Notes: generated from the letters alone by a model not told the origin. 31,221 nucleotides of DNA from an uncultured Bacilli bacterium (GCA_944332505.1 CALVKC010000006.1:1-31221), one strand, 5' to 3'. Counted from the stretch's first letter, positions 1 to 8,955 are shown. Numbers and translations: made by a program.

Positions 1-807
1 TAAAATATCTAAATCCATACTTAATTTTTTCTTATCACATTTCTTAGTATCCCATTTATGCTTTTCTAATTCTTTTAGTGCTTCAATGAAAAAATCATAG
101 ATGGTTTTTAATTCAGGGATATCCCAATTCACAGGTAAATCACATAATTGAAAATTTTTTCTTGCTCTAGTGTTCATTCCTTTGTTTTGTGATAACAAAA
201 TAGCTTCTGTTAGTTTTGCATTAGTTTTACATATATAATTTATAGGTAAATTAAATTCTTTCACCAATAACATTTTAGTTCTAAAACTATTTTTTCTTTG
301 CTTAAATCTTTCTAAAGTACCATATAAATCAGCTCTATTATATTTTTCAACATCTTTCTTTTCTTCGTCTGTTAATGGTCTATCTAAATCAAAAGGAACA
401 ACACTTTCTACAATATCCATTCCTAAAAAACCTTCCAGTTGTTTAAGTGAAAAAAATGCTCCGTCTCCTAATAAATCATACATTAAAATTTCGGATTGAT
501 AATAATCAGTTATACCTAATTTATTTAATGTTTGAAATAATGGAACATCATCGTCTTGACTTTTAATGATTGCATTACTTACGCTAAAAGCTTTTTCAGG
601 CGTGTCAATTTTACCTTTAAGCATACCGTGAGCTAAAATTTTATCATAATTTTCAGAATTATAACCTACCCATATTTCATTTAAATGAGTTTTTATGAAT
701 TTTTTTATATCAGATATATCCCACATTTGATATATTTTTTCTACTTCTGTATCTAATATTCCTAATAAACTATCTCTTTTAAAAATTTCGTAATCCGCTA
801 TAAGCAT
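1..807 (-). CDS. Phage DNA polymerase, N-terminal 3'-5' exonuclease domain (partial; runs off left edge)
   Basis: The frame is open from an ATG at 807 to the window edge (269 codons, no stop), so the C-terminal polymerase part lies outside. The start is preceded by AAAGGAG at good spacing. The protein begins MLIADYE, which fits the ExoI motif (D5, E7). GYNSENYD (residues 48-55) fits ExoII and YNRAD (156-160) fits ExoIII. This arrangement matches the DnaQ-like proofreading domain at the front of family A DNA polymerases of Gram-positive phages. It would copy the phage genome and remove mismatched 3' ends. It is the last gene of a minus-strand unit with two small genes upstream and probably shares their promoter near 1690. 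A stand-alone exonuclease cannot be excluded because the polymerase domain is not visible. Confidence 0.8.
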   Translation of the reverse strand, partial: MLIADYEIFKRDSLLGILDTEVEKIYQMWDISDIKKFIKTHLNEIWVGYNSENYDKILAHGMLKGKIDTPEKAFSVSNAIIKSQDDDVPLFQTLNKLGITDYYQSEILMYDLLGDGAFFSLKQLEGFLGMDIVESVVPFDLDRPLTDEEKKDVEKYNRADLYGTLERFKQRKNSFRTKMLLVKEFNLPINYICKTNAKLTEAILLSQNKGMNTRARKNFQLCDLPVNWDIPELKTIYDFFIEALKELEKHKWDTKKCDKKKLSMDLDIL

Positions 808-877
808 AATCTATACTACTCCTTTCATTATCTTTATCTTTGTGTATGTATATATTATACTATATAAATATAAATAA

Positions 878-1183
878 CTATAGTCTATATCGTTTATCTA
901 ACATGTCTCTCGCAGCTCTATAAAAATTTCTAACTTGTTTCCATAAACGTTCTTTGTATTCTTTTTCATTTTCTATCCCATCAGTCCTACTAATAAACTC
1001 TAATGGGGCCAGCATTAATAATTCAAAAGTAGTTTTTATATCGAAACAAGTCGCTATGTCATCAATTAAACCGTCTTTAGAACTTACTTTTATTATAATA
1101 CTGTTTGAATAATAAGAACGCTCTAATGCTTCTTCTACATCTAATTCTTCTAGATCTTCTTCTTTTAATTTTTCTTTAATCAT
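878..1183 (-). CDS. Hypothetical protein, 101 aa, next to DNA polymerase
   Basis: I do not recognise this family. The start has GGAGG nine bases upstream, and the gene sits 23 bp after its upstream neighbour and 70 bp before the polymerase gene, so it looks co-transcribed with both. The N-terminus is very acidic and lysine-rich (residues 2-20, many E, K and L), and the C-terminus is basic and helical (residues 75-101, rich in R, K and Y). No membrane segment or metal site is visible. Its position suggests a small replication accessory protein, but this is only inference from context. Confidence 0.7.
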   Translation of the reverse strand: MIKEKLKEEDLEELDVEEALERSYYSNSIIIKVSSKDGLIDDIATCFDIKTTFELLMLAPLEFISRTDGIENEKEYKERLWKQVRNFYRAARDMLDKRYRL

Positions 1184-1206
1184 TTCGTATTTACCTCCAT
1201 TATTTA

Positions 1207-1536
1207 TTATACTTTTATATTTAATATCTCAGGTTTAATATATTGAGTTATAGGTAAAAATTTTTCTTTTACTTCCATTACAGTAATAGCTACTCCTGTA
1301 CTTTTATTATAAATAACTTCAATATTCCCATCTGTTATATAACCCATTTGAGAAGATTTTCTACAAACATATAGGCTATGTAAATATAAATTACTATTTT
1401 CAATTAAATCTTTAATCCCGAACCATTTATATGAGCTCTTCATAAGATTTCTTGTATTATATATATTAGAATTCTTTCTTTCTTCTAATCGCATCTTAGC
1501 GTGTCTTGTTAATTTAATTTCTTTTGGTAATCTCAT
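1207..1536 (-). CDS. Hypothetical protein, 109 aa, with TRHAKMRLEER N-terminal motif
   Basis: This is the first gene of the leftward unit that ends in the DNA polymerase. AAAGGAGG lies a few bases before the ATG. The N-terminus contains LTRHAKMRLEER (residues 9-20). That pattern resembles the start of DUF4258-like and some RelE-superfamily small proteins, where a conserved His and Arg lie in the first helix. The rest is predicted as beta strands ending in a basic tail. If the resemblance is real it could be a small RNase-fold protein, but the similarity covers one short motif and no antitoxin partner is evident apart from the acidic 101-aa neighbour. Confidence 0.65.
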   Translation of the reverse strand: MRLPKEIKLTRHAKMRLEERKNSNIYNTRNLMKSSYKWFGIKDLIENSNLYLHSLYVCRKSSQMGYITDGNIEVIYNKSTGVAITVMEVKEKFLPITQYIKPEILNIKV

Positions 1537-1608
1537 TTTTTATTATCCTCCTTTCAATTCAATATATAATAATAAATCATTATTATAATGAAATAAATAA
1601 GTAAGGGG

Positions 1609-1645
1609 GAAGCAAGATGCTGATTTTTCATCTACATCTTGCCTC
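1609..1645 (-). promoter_or_regulatory. Stem-loop in the 5' leader of the polymerase unit
   Basis: GCAAGATG (1612-1619) pairs with CATCTTGC (1635-1642), and two further pairs extend it after one mismatch. There is no U-tract on either strand, so it is not an intrinsic terminator. It lies inside the expected leader RNA and could control stability or translation. Confidence 0.4.
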
Positions 1646-1668
1646 ATCATTATGTGGAATATACATAT

Positions 1669-1697
1669 AATATACAACAATTTTAATAATAAGTCAA
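1669..1697 (-). promoter_or_regulatory. Minus-strand sigma-A promoter for the polymerase unit
   Basis: Read on the minus strand, TTGACT (1692-1697) and TATATT (1669-1674) are separated by exactly 17 bp. Transcription would start near 1662 and give a leader of about 125 nt before the 109-aa gene. The leader contains a stem-loop (1609-1645). Confidence 0.7.
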
Positions 1698-1701
1698 TAG
1701 G

Positions 1702-1826
1702 TTTCTTGTCTTTTTATAAATTATTTTATCATATACCCCTAAACTAATGTTTGGTTATCCTTATAGTTTACATAACCTGAAACCCTAGAAAGCAGTAATA
1801 TTGCAGAACTTCAAGGAGACAAGAAA
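1702..1826. repeat. Widely spaced 10-bp inverted repeat between divergent promoters
   Basis: TTTCTTGTCT (1702-1711) is the exact inverse of AGACAAGAAA (1817-1826). One copy sits just upstream of the minus-strand -35 box and the other about 30 bp upstream of the plus-strand -35 box, in the same orientation relative to each promoter. A smaller repeat, GGTTAT/ATAACC, lies between them (1753-1777). The arrangement suggests a binding site for a regulator of both directions, or part of a replication-origin region. The 1537-1909 gap holds no gene that I can support. Confidence 0.45.
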
Positions 1827-1853
1827 TATTTTGTTTAAATTTTTTAAAAATCA

Positions 1854-1882
1854 TTGTAATTTAAAAAATAGTGTGATATTAT
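1854..1882 (+). promoter_or_regulatory. Plus-strand promoter for the replication/modification operon
   Basis: TTGTAA (1854-1859) and TATTAT (1877-1882) have a 17-bp spacer, and TG one base before the -10 box gives an extended -10. It lies 28 bp upstream of the PD-(D/E)XK gene. Confidence 0.6.
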
Positions 1883-1909
1883 TAAATAATAAAAAGGAGA
1901 CGAAAGCAA

Positions 1910-2584
1910 ATGAAATGTTATAGCGATGAAGAATTTTTTAATTCACCTTTCCGTGGTGTAACAAGTGTATTAAATACTATATTTGGAAATAAATTTGAAA
2001 ATTCTAATATCCCAGAATATATATTAAAAGCTGCTGGAGAACGTGGTACTATGGTTCATAAATATATTGAAAATTGGCTTACTTGGTACGATAAACCTTT
2101 TAAAAAAGTAGACGATGATGAACCTCATTTAGGATTAGAATATGCAGTTTATGAAACTATTTGGAAAGAATGGTTAGATGAAAGAATTAATTGGGATATA
2201 AAACCTTTATACACTGAACAGAAAATTATAAATAAAAAGCTTGGTGTAAAAGGTATTATAGATTGCATAGCATTAGTAAACGAAAAGATATGTATAATAG
2301 ACTGGAAAACAAGTAGCAACTTAGATGAATGGTCTACTAATTGTCAACTTCAATTATATTATATGATGTTATCAAAGGGTAATAAAGAAGAAAAAGAACT
2401 TGCAAAAAAGATAGACGAGTTGAGATGTTTAAGTTTAACTAAAACAAACTATCGTTGGTTTAAATTTCCTATAGATAAAAAAATAGGGAATTCAATTTTA
2501 GAATTATGGAATAAACATTATAGAGAAATTGCAGAAGCTGAGAAACATAAAACTAAAACAACAAAAAAGACTTTGGTATTATAG
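1910..2584 (+). CDS. PD-(D/E)XK superfamily nuclease (RecB/Cas4-type fold)
   Basis: The 224-aa protein shows the core of the RecB-like exonuclease family. RGTMVHKY contains H50, GIIDCIALV contains D118, IIDWKT contains D131 and K133, and QLQLYYMM (146-153) is the helix with the conserved QxxxY pattern. Together these form a metal-dependent DNA cleavage site. Phage relatives act in recombination, end processing or replication. No cysteine cluster like the Cas4 iron-sulfur site is seen. The start has AAAAAGGAG upstream and the gene leads an operon with the methyltransferase and primase-helicase, supporting a role in DNA replication or repair. The lysine- and threonine-rich C-terminal tail (about 208-224) may bind DNA. 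Confidence 0.82.
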   Translation: MKCYSDEEFFNSPFRGVTSVLNTIFGNKFENSNIPEYILKAAGERGTMVHKYIENWLTWYDKPFKKVDDDEPHLGLEYAVYETIWKEWLDERINWDIKPLYTEQKIINKKLGVKGIIDCIALVNEKICIIDWKTSSNLDEWSTNCQLQLYYMMLSKGNKEEKELAKKIDELRCLSLTKTNYRWFKFPIDKKIGNSILELWNKHYREIAEAEKHKTKTTKKTLVL

Positions 2585-2609
2585 AAAATTTTAAAGGAGC
2601 GATACACTT

Positions 2610-3461
2610 ATGAGTAATCGTATTTACAGTAGCACAAAACGTGATCAAACGATAAATGAACATAGTAATAGAATATTCACTAAAAGTGATTGTCTAGAAT
2701 GGTTAGATACATTAGAAGATGAGAGTATTGATTTGTGGATTTTAGATCCACCCTATAATGTTTTAACTGGTAATATGACAAATAAAAACGGAGCAGCTAT
2801 ATTTCATTCACGTTATACAGCAAAAGTATCACCTAGTGAGAGTGACTTAGAAAAAGGTATTGTGACTCCTAGATTTGAAGTAGCTATCCCGTGGGAAGAA
2901 CAACGAAAGTTAGAAGATTACAAAGAATGGTGCTATAAATGGTACTGTAAAGCTCATCAAAAATTAGCCGAAGATAAATTCATGTTTATTTTTTGGTCTA
3001 TGAGATATTTATATTTAGCATATCAAATTTTTGATGTGAACAGAGTTATTTTTTGGCAACAACCAAACATGATAAGTAGTATCTCAGGAGACTTTTGTTA
3101 TGATATAACTCCTATTATAGTTATACGAAAAGGAAATCCAAGACTTACAAAACAAGCTGGCTTATGGGATAAATCAAGTGTTCTTAATTTCACAAAACCT
3201 CAAGGTAATTATAAAAAAGATAAATTAACTCATCCAACTCAAAAACCTCAAGCATTACTTGAACATTTAGTATGGCTTAGCGATGCAGATTGCGAGGGAA
3301 ATGTTATAGGAGATTTCTTCGCAGGTTCAGGTAGTTTATTAAGAGCAGTAAATAAAGCAGATGTTGTTCTTTGTGATAAGAATGACGAATACTATGATAA
3401 ATTTTTTGATATATATGTTACAGACGAACGTGTATGGAAATGTAAGAAAATAAAGGAGTAA
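2610..3461 (+). CDS. DNA N-methyltransferase (beta group, adenine-N6 or cytosine-N4)
   Basis: The catalytic motif IV DPPYN lies at residues 46-50, THPTQKP is near 207-213, and the SAM-binding motif I DFFAGSGS lies near 234-241. Motif IV before motif I defines the beta group of amino-methyltransferases (CcrM/YhdJ-like). At 283 aa it is full length for a stand-alone enzyme, with no restriction partner beside it, so it looks like an orphan phage enzyme. Its likely job is methylating phage DNA to evade host restriction or to mark it for replication. AAAGGAG precedes the ATG. The next gene, a PP-loop sulfur-transfer-type protein, starts 5 bp downstream, so the two are probably translated together. 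Confidence 0.88.
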   Translation: MSNRIYSSTKRDQTINEHSNRIFTKSDCLEWLDTLEDESIDLWILDPPYNVLTGNMTNKNGAAIFHSRYTAKVSPSESDLEKGIVTPRFEVAIPWEEQRKLEDYKEWCYKWYCKAHQKLAEDKFMFIFWSMRYLYLAYQIFDVNRVIFWQQPNMISSISGDFCYDITPIIVIRKGNPRLTKQAGLWDKSSVLNFTKPQGNYKKDKLTHPTQKPQALLEHLVWLSDADCEGNVIGDFFAGSGSLLRAVNKADVVLCDKNDEYYDKFFDIYVTDERVWKCKKIKE

Positions 3462-3466
3462 TAAAC

Positions 3467-4153
3467 ATGAAACATATAGTAAGTTTTAGTGGAGGAAAAG
3501 ATAGTACAGCAATGCTTCTTCGTATGTTAGAAGAAGGTATGACAGTAGATGAAATATTATTTTGTGATACTGGGAAAGACTTTCCTGATATGTTAGAGCA
3601 TATAGAAAAAGTAAATACTTATATAAAAGAACATTACAATAAAACAATAACAAAATTACAATCTGAGAAACCATTCGACTATTATATGTTTGAACATGAA
3701 AAAACTCGTGGTAAAAACAAAGGAAAAAAAGGATATGGTTGGGCAACCATGAGATGTAGATGGTGTACTACGATATTAAAAAATAACGTTATAAACAAAT
3801 ACCTAAGTAATTATAAAGATAATTATGTAGAGTATATAGGAATTGCTTATGACGAACTAAAAAGAATAAAAGATAAAAAATATCCATTAGTTGATTGGAA
3901 AATGACAGAAAAAAATTGTTTAGAATATTGCTACAGTAAAGGTTTTAATTGGAATGGATTATATGAACATTTTGACAGGCTTTCTTGCTGGTGTTGTCCA
4001 TTAAAAAATCAAAAAGAACTAAAAATATTATACACGTATTATCCAGAATTATGGCAGGAACTAAAACAAATGGATGAAAAAAGTTATAATAAATTCAAAC
4101 AAAATTATTCTGTGAAAGACTTAGAAAAGAAATTTTCACAAGAGCTAAAATAA
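3467..4153 (+). CDS. PAPS reductase-like / DndC-like PP-loop protein
   Basis: The N-terminus has the PP-loop SGGKDS (residues 8-13), which binds ATP or an adenylylated substrate. Five cysteines follow in two groups, CRWC (C97, C100) and CWCC (C174, C176, C177), spaced as if to hold an iron-sulfur cluster. This resembles phosphoadenosine-phosphosulfate reductases and DndC of DNA phosphorothioation. At 228 aa it is compact. No DndB, D or E genes are nearby. The adjacent methyltransferase suggests a nucleic-acid modification role, for example sulfur transfer, while sulfate assimilation is less likely for a phage. AAAGGAG precedes the ATG. Family assignment is strong, but substrate is unknown. 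Confidence 0.8.
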   Translation: MKHIVSFSGGKDSTAMLLRMLEEGMTVDEILFCDTGKDFPDMLEHIEKVNTYIKEHYNKTITKLQSEKPFDYYMFEHEKTRGKNKGKKGYGWATMRCRWCTTILKNNVINKYLSNYKDNYVEYIGIAYDELKRIKDKKYPLVDWKMTEKNCLEYCYSKGFNWNGLYEHFDRLSCWCCPLKNQKELKILYTYYPELWQELKQMDEKSYNKFKQNYSVKDLEKKFSQELK

Positions 4154-4191
4154 ATATATTATTAGGTAGATAGGAAAGGTAGGTAGGCTAA

Positions 4192-4521
4192 ATGGCACTT
4201 AAAATAACTAAATTAGATTTTGAATTAGGGAATAATGATAAGATTCCAAACGGACTTTGGTATGTAGTTGCAGATTATGTTAAAAGAGGGGAGGATTCTT
4301 ACGACAGGGCGAAAAGGAGATTTGCTGTCACAACGCTAGTATCAAGATTGAACGAGATACGAGTTCGTGACGACATAGATGAATCAGATTTTCGTCTTAT
4401 TTTAATGGCTGAAATAAATCAAATATATAATAAACGAAAAGAGTTAACCGCATTTGAACAAGATATAATAAAATATATAGTCGAAATATTCAAAATATTA
4501 ACAGATGGGGGTGTAATCTAG
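4192..4521 (+). CDS. Hypothetical helical protein, 109 aa, coupled to primase-helicase
   Basis: I do not recognise this family. The sequence is mostly helical with many charged residues (residues 32-60 and 70-100) and no cysteines or membrane segment. A purine-rich stretch with GGAAAGG and GGTAGG precedes the ATG. The stop codon overlaps the GTG start of the primase-helicase by one base (TAGTG), so translation of the two is probably coupled. This suggests a replication accessory role such as a helicase loader or primase partner, but no motif shows it. Confidence 0.65.
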   Translation: MALKITKLDFELGNNDKIPNGLWYVVADYVKRGEDSYDRAKRRFAVTTLVSRLNEIRVRDDIDESDFRLILMAEINQIYNKRKELTAFEQDIIKYIVEIFKILTDGGVI

Positions 4522-6890
4522 TGAGCAAATATGTTGAATTTAAATTTTGCGAATTACCAAAAACACCTTATGCATTTAATAAAGTTAAATTTGATGCGGG
4601 TGATGAATATCAATTAGAATTATATAAAAAAAGTAAAATGCCAAATCGTAAAAGAGAGTTAAGTTATGATGAGGCTACAGATATATACAGAGATGTTAAT
4701 TACGCAAGAGTTGTACCAGATGGCTGTGTGTTCATAGATTACGACGATCCTAAGGAAGCTAAAATAATGTATGATATGATATTAGATTTAGGTTTAAGAT
4801 GTTTAATATTAGAAACAGCTAGAGGTTATCATTTTTTATTCCGAGCTCCTAAGTTTTACCAAAAAGAAATGTCGAATGCAGCAAATTGGTTTGGATATAG
4901 ATTCGATACGAAAGGTCCTGGTAGTGTTCAAATTATTAAAGTATGTGGGATGGAAAGAATAGAAAGATGCAGCTGGGATTTAGATGAAATTGTTTCACCA
5001 AAAGCTCTTGATATAGAATTGTTAGATATATTACCTTATTGGTTGTGGGGAAAAGGAAGTACTAAAGACCTTCATAAAGCGGGAAGACCAGGAGAAAGCG
5101 AATACACTCTTACAGATACACCTTTCACACAATTAATGGTAATGAAAGAAGGTGGACGTCATAATCATATATTCGAACGTTGTAGCATGTTTGCCTGTTC
5201 TAATGGTTTTTTATTAGATGAATTCAAAGAATTAATCAGAATCATACATGATAGATATTTAGTAAAGATTGGACCTTCTATGTCTGACAGCGATTTATTT
5301 GGAGATTTAAAGACACGATGGGATGGTTATGAAGCTACATTAAAGAGTTCTGGTTGGGTTTTCAATGAAGATGAACGAATATGGACAAAGGCTGGATCTA
5401 AAGGCAACGAGAAAATAGATGAGCGTCGTGCCGCAGATTGGTTATTTACACAATATGATTTTTATGGTAATAATAGAAAAGCCGATGGAACATTTGAAAG
5501 TTTATTATATAAAAATATAGGAGGGTCTTATGAATACAGTCAAGATGTTACAGTATTTAGAGAAGCGTTAAGAGAACATAGCAATCAAAATTTTAAAGAT
5601 ACATTTTTTAAGGAAGTGGAGGTGCAGCTAATGCAAATGTGTGCAGCAAATAATAAAATTATAAGTAGAAATGATAAATATATAATTGTGAAGAATAAGA
5701 TATTAAGTTGTATAACACCTGATGCTTATGACTTTTCTTGGCTTGGTAAGAGACCACCTACAGATGTTGTATTACCTTGGAATTGGTATCCTGAGAGCTG
5801 GGTAAAAGAACATGAAAATGATTTAGGAAGAAACATTCGTAAATTTATTAGGGAATTATCAAGAGATTCAAGAGGAATACCTCAGCTTGAAGTTGAACAA
5901 TGGCTTTGGGTTATTGCTGGTGCTTCAATGATACCTGCTAATCAACTTCAAAAAATAGTCATTCTTAGTGGTGGTGGACAAAATGGAAAGAGTTTATATA
6001 CTAGCTTAATTAAATTATGTTTAGGAGAAGAAATGTTTAATGAAAGCAAAATATTTGACACCTCTCCTTCAGATAATTTTTGGGGTGAAGGTTTAGATCA
6101 TGGAATATTATGCGTTGTTGATGATATGAACAGGATATACAATCGTGATGCTTTTAGTGCTATAAAAGGTGCACTTACTGGTACAGATACAGTTGTAATA
6201 AACGAAAAATTCAAACCTAAAAGAAGATTAACTGTGCTACCACAAATTATTGCTTGTACCAATTTTGATTTTGAACTGTATGATAAATCAGAAGGTATGA
6301 AGAGAAGAGTTAAAATACTTCCTACTGAATACCATATTAAGGATACAGAAAAAGATATAGATTTGCAACACAAATTGGTATTAAATACAATGAGTAAAGA
6401 CAAAGTCGCTGAATATAAAATGAGCGAAGATGCATTTAATATAAAAGGTGTCAAAGTTATGAACATGTACACAAAAGAAAAAGGTGTTTTAGATAGTCTT
6501 GAAAACGGAAGTCTTGCTTGGTTTGCAAATAAGGCTCGCTATATGTATATTAAATGGTTATTAAAAGAATTGGTAGTAGAAGATAGTTTAGCTATGAAAG
6601 AAAGATTTGAGGGTATATTTGCAGGAGGATTTGATGCCGAAATATTAGACTTCTTAGAATGGTATATAAAAGGACATCCTAAAGAAAGTGCTTGGATAAA
6701 AGACTTATACGATGAATATTTATCTTGGCATAATGAAATGGCAACAGGTGATGTAGCAATGAAAGAAAAAGTATTTAGTTTGAAAATCGGAAAAGCTATA
6801 AGAACTCTACAAAGTGAAGGATATAAAGTTTCTATGGAAAAGACTTTGAATGATAAGAAGATGACCTTAAATAAAATATACATAAAATAA
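4521..6890 (+). CDS. Primase-helicase: AEP-like primase domain plus D5/SF3 helicase
   Basis: The GTG start is supported by GGGGGTG upstream and the one-base overlap with the preceding gene. The N-terminal region has FIDYDD (71-76) and RGYHFLFR (101-108), fitting the acidic and histidine motifs of archaeo-eukaryotic primases. The C-terminal half carries an SF3/D5 helicase core: Walker A GGGQNGKS (near 483-490), Walker B ILCVVDD (near 530) and the sensor strand PQIIACTN (near 574). At 789 aa this is typical for the phage and plasmid D5 primase-helicase family. It would unwind DNA and make primers at the fork, working with the DNA polymerase encoded leftward at the window start. Confidence 0.88.
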   Translation: MSKYVEFKFCELPKTPYAFNKVKFDAGDEYQLELYKKSKMPNRKRELSYDEATDIYRDVNYARVVPDGCVFIDYDDPKEAKIMYDMILDLGLRCLILETARGYHFLFRAPKFYQKEMSNAANWFGYRFDTKGPGSVQIIKVCGMERIERCSWDLDEIVSPKALDIELLDILPYWLWGKGSTKDLHKAGRPGESEYTLTDTPFTQLMVMKEGGRHNHIFERCSMFACSNGFLLDEFKELIRIIHDRYLVKIGPSMSDSDLFGDLKTRWDGYEATLKSSGWVFNEDERIWTKAGSKGNEKIDERRAADWLFTQYDFYGNNRKADGTFESLLYKNIGGSYEYSQDVTVFREALREHSNQNFKDTFFKEVEVQLMQMCAANNKIISRNDKYIIVKNKILSCITPDAYDFSWLGKRPPTDVVLPWNWYPESWVKEHENDLGRNIRKFIRELSRDSRGIPQLEVEQWLWVIAGASMIPANQLQKIVILSGGGQNGKSLYTSLIKLCLGEEMFNESKIFDTSPSDNFWGEGLDHGILCVVDDMNRIYNRDAFSAIKGALTGTDTVVINEKFKPKRRLTVLPQIIACTNFDFELYDKSEGMKRRVKILPTEYHIKDTEKDIDLQHKLVLNTMSKDKVAEYKMSEDAFNIKGVKVMNMYTKEKGVLDSLENGSLAWFANKARYMYIKWLLKELVVEDSLAMKERFEGIFAGGFDAEILDFLEWYIKGHPKESAWIKDLYDEYLSWHNEMATGDVAMKEKVFSLKIGKAIRTLQSEGYKVSMEKTLNDKKMTLNKIYIK

Positions 6891-6899
6891 ACTTATTAG

Positions 6900-6927
6900 T
6901 TGAAATATTCAAGAAAAAAGGTATAAT
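6900..6927 (+). promoter_or_regulatory. Promoter upstream of the terminase genes
   Basis: TTGAAA (6900-6905) and TATAAT (6922-6927) have a 16-bp spacer, just after the primase-helicase stop. A leader of about 70 nt follows before the small terminase start. Confidence 0.6.
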
Positions 6928-7004
6928 AATAGTAATAGTGTTCATATGTAATTGTAATGTTAAGCATGAGAAAAAGAAATATTAATTTTCTGGAGGTGTG
7001 AGAT

Positions 7005-7505
7005 ATGGATAGTAAAAAAAAGGAAATACTAGAAGCTGAAGATTTAGTAGGAACATATTTAAAAGGAGATAGATATGCTGATGACGAAAGATATAAAAAA
7101 AGTGTAGATGCTATATATAAAAAATTAAAACCTATATGGATAAATGAATGTAAAGATGCTGTTTGGTTACTTCAAGATAGTTATGTTCATGAGGTAGCGG
7201 AGATATTATATTTAGATGACCAATTAGGAGGCAAATTAGACACAACAACTTTAAGTGAAGGTCGTCAAAATTTATTAGCCTGGAAACAAGTTCAAAGTGC
7301 AATAGAAAGATATAAAGCAGTAAATTATAGTTTAGTAGATACAGAAAGTATTAAAGCGATATTATCTAGTATTATTAAAAATCAACAAGCTCGTGATTCA
7401 GATAGATTAAAAGCTATTGAAATGTATAATAATTTATATTCAAGTGACCAAATAGAAGGTATCACATTTTGGAATAATATAAGCAAGCCTCCTAAAACAA
7501 AATAA
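7005..7505 (+). CDS. Probable terminase small subunit
   Basis: This 166-aa, helix-rich, highly charged protein lies 21 bp before the large terminase. Its C-terminal part, about residues 120-150 (IIKNQQARDSDRLKAIEMY), resembles the segment of terminase small subunits that reads as repeated 'RLKALELL' helices. The small subunit binds the packaging start site and loads the large subunit on DNA. The N-terminal part lacks an obvious helix-turn-helix that I can identify by eye. GGAGGTGTGAG gives a clear ribosome site. The call rests on position and this C-terminal pattern. Confidence 0.7.
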   Translation: MDSKKKEILEAEDLVGTYLKGDRYADDERYKKSVDAIYKKLKPIWINECKDAVWLLQDSYVHEVAEILYLDDQLGGKLDTTTLSEGRQNLLAWKQVQSAIERYKAVNYSLVDTESIKAILSSIIKNQQARDSDRLKAIEMYNNLYSSDQIEGITFWNNISKPPKTK

Positions 7506-7526
7506 AGAAAGTGAGGTAGAAAGCTA

Positions 7527-8954
7527 GTGGCGTTAGTTAAATTTAGTGATATAATACTTCCAAATTATTGGGACTTATTAGAAGATGGTATTGGTGAACA
7601 GCTTGATCATTCAAGAAAAATGTTTTTACGTGGAGGACGTTTTTCTGGGAAGTCATATTTTGCGGCGCACCATATAGTTTTATCGTTATTATCATTGGCA
7701 TCTGTTCATAAAGAGGGTGAGCCGTGGGCGAGTTGCCTAGCACTTAGAAAATATTCAAATACTCTTAAAACATCTGTATATGCTGAAATTGCAAATGCTA
7801 TAATAAATTTAGGAGTAGAAGATAAATTTCAAATGCTTACAAATCCTATGGAAATAAGGCTTAAAGGTACTAAGTCCGTAATTAAATTTGCGAATTTAAA
7901 TACTGCTGAGGATTACGGAAAAGTTAAATCTATAAAATTCCCAGGAGGATATTGTAGGTTCATATGGTTTGAGGAAGCAGATCAATTCGCTAGTAAACAT
8001 GATGTGGATCAAGTATTGTTATCACTTTATAGAGGTGGTAATATATTTGAGACAATATTTACTTATAATACACCTTTCTCACCTTCACATTGGCTTAATA
8101 TAAATTGGAATAATGAACGTGAAATGGGTAGTAAAGGTCGTCACGAAAAAGTTTATTTCAAACATGTTAATTTATATGATATCCCTAAAGGAATTATACC
8201 TGAACAGACTTATGAGATGGCTGAGAATATGCGAGAAGAAAACTTTCAAGAATGGAAACATGTAATCATGGGAGAAGTAGGAGACCCTGCTACTATGGTA
8301 TTCCCTAATATCAAAGCTATGAGACCAAAAGATATAGACTGGATTACAAAAAGTGATTGGGCTATTTGTTCACCTAATAATTGGCGTTGGTTAGTCGGCA
8401 TAGATTATGGTTATAGACCTGACCCAACGGTCGGAATTGTATGTGGATATAATCGAGTTAAAAAAATATTATGGATATTAGATGAAACAAGAGGAATAGG
8501 CTGGTCAGAAGAAGGTATTTACTTGAACATTACTGAGATGCTGAAGCGTGGAGGTGGAAGTATAAAAGACAAAGATAAACTAGGAATACCTGTAGTTAAT
8601 GTAGCATCTTTAATTAATTCAGAAATAGATAATAGAATTATAGATGGCTTGCGAGGTAAAGGTTTAAATATATATCCAATTAAAAAAGTTAATGGAAGTA
8701 GAGATGTAAGTTATCAATTTTTAACAGGAGGATATGGTGATTTAAAAGAAATCTGGATAGATAGTGAACAATGTCCTGGAGCCTGGGCTGAATTTATTGG
8801 TGCAGAATTTCAAAGACGTGATATTGCTGGAAAAGAAATTATAATTCAAGAATGGCCTAGTTATAATGATCATAGTCTAGACGCAACTAGATACGCAACA
8901 TATGATTTATGGGCAGGTAGAACAATCACAGGTACTAGACGTGCGTTATTATAA
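7527..8954 (+). CDS. terL: Terminase large subunit (PBSX/SPP1 type)
   Basis: This 475-aa packaging motor shows both halves of the family. The ATPase has Walker A GGRFSGKS (36-43), Walker B RFIWFEEA (144-151) and the coupling motif TYNTP (179-183). The RNase H-like nuclease has GIDYG (D293), LDE (D319/E320) and HSLDATRY (D452). It cuts concatemeric DNA and drives it into the prohead through the portal encoded at 19455. The GTG start follows GTGAGG. Large subunit and portal are usually neighbours, but here they are 10.5 kb apart, separated by the HNH gene and the minus-strand accessory block. Confidence 0.95.
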   Translation: MALVKFSDIILPNYWDLLEDGIGEQLDHSRKMFLRGGRFSGKSYFAAHHIVLSLLSLASVHKEGEPWASCLALRKYSNTLKTSVYAEIANAIINLGVEDKFQMLTNPMEIRLKGTKSVIKFANLNTAEDYGKVKSIKFPGGYCRFIWFEEADQFASKHDVDQVLLSLYRGGNIFETIFTYNTPFSPSHWLNINWNNEREMGSKGRHEKVYFKHVNLYDIPKGIIPEQTYEMAENMREENFQEWKHVIMGEVGDPATMVFPNIKAMRPKDIDWITKSDWAICSPNNWRWLVGIDYGYRPDPTVGIVCGYNRVKKILWILDETRGIGWSEEGIYLNITEMLKRGGGSIKDKDKLGIPVVNVASLINSEIDNRIIDGLRGKGLNIYPIKKVNGSRDVSYQFLTGGYGDLKEIWIDSEQCPGAWAEFIGAEFQRRDIAGKEIIIQEWPSYNDHSLDATRYATYDLWAGRTITGTRRALL

Positions 8955-8955
8955 T

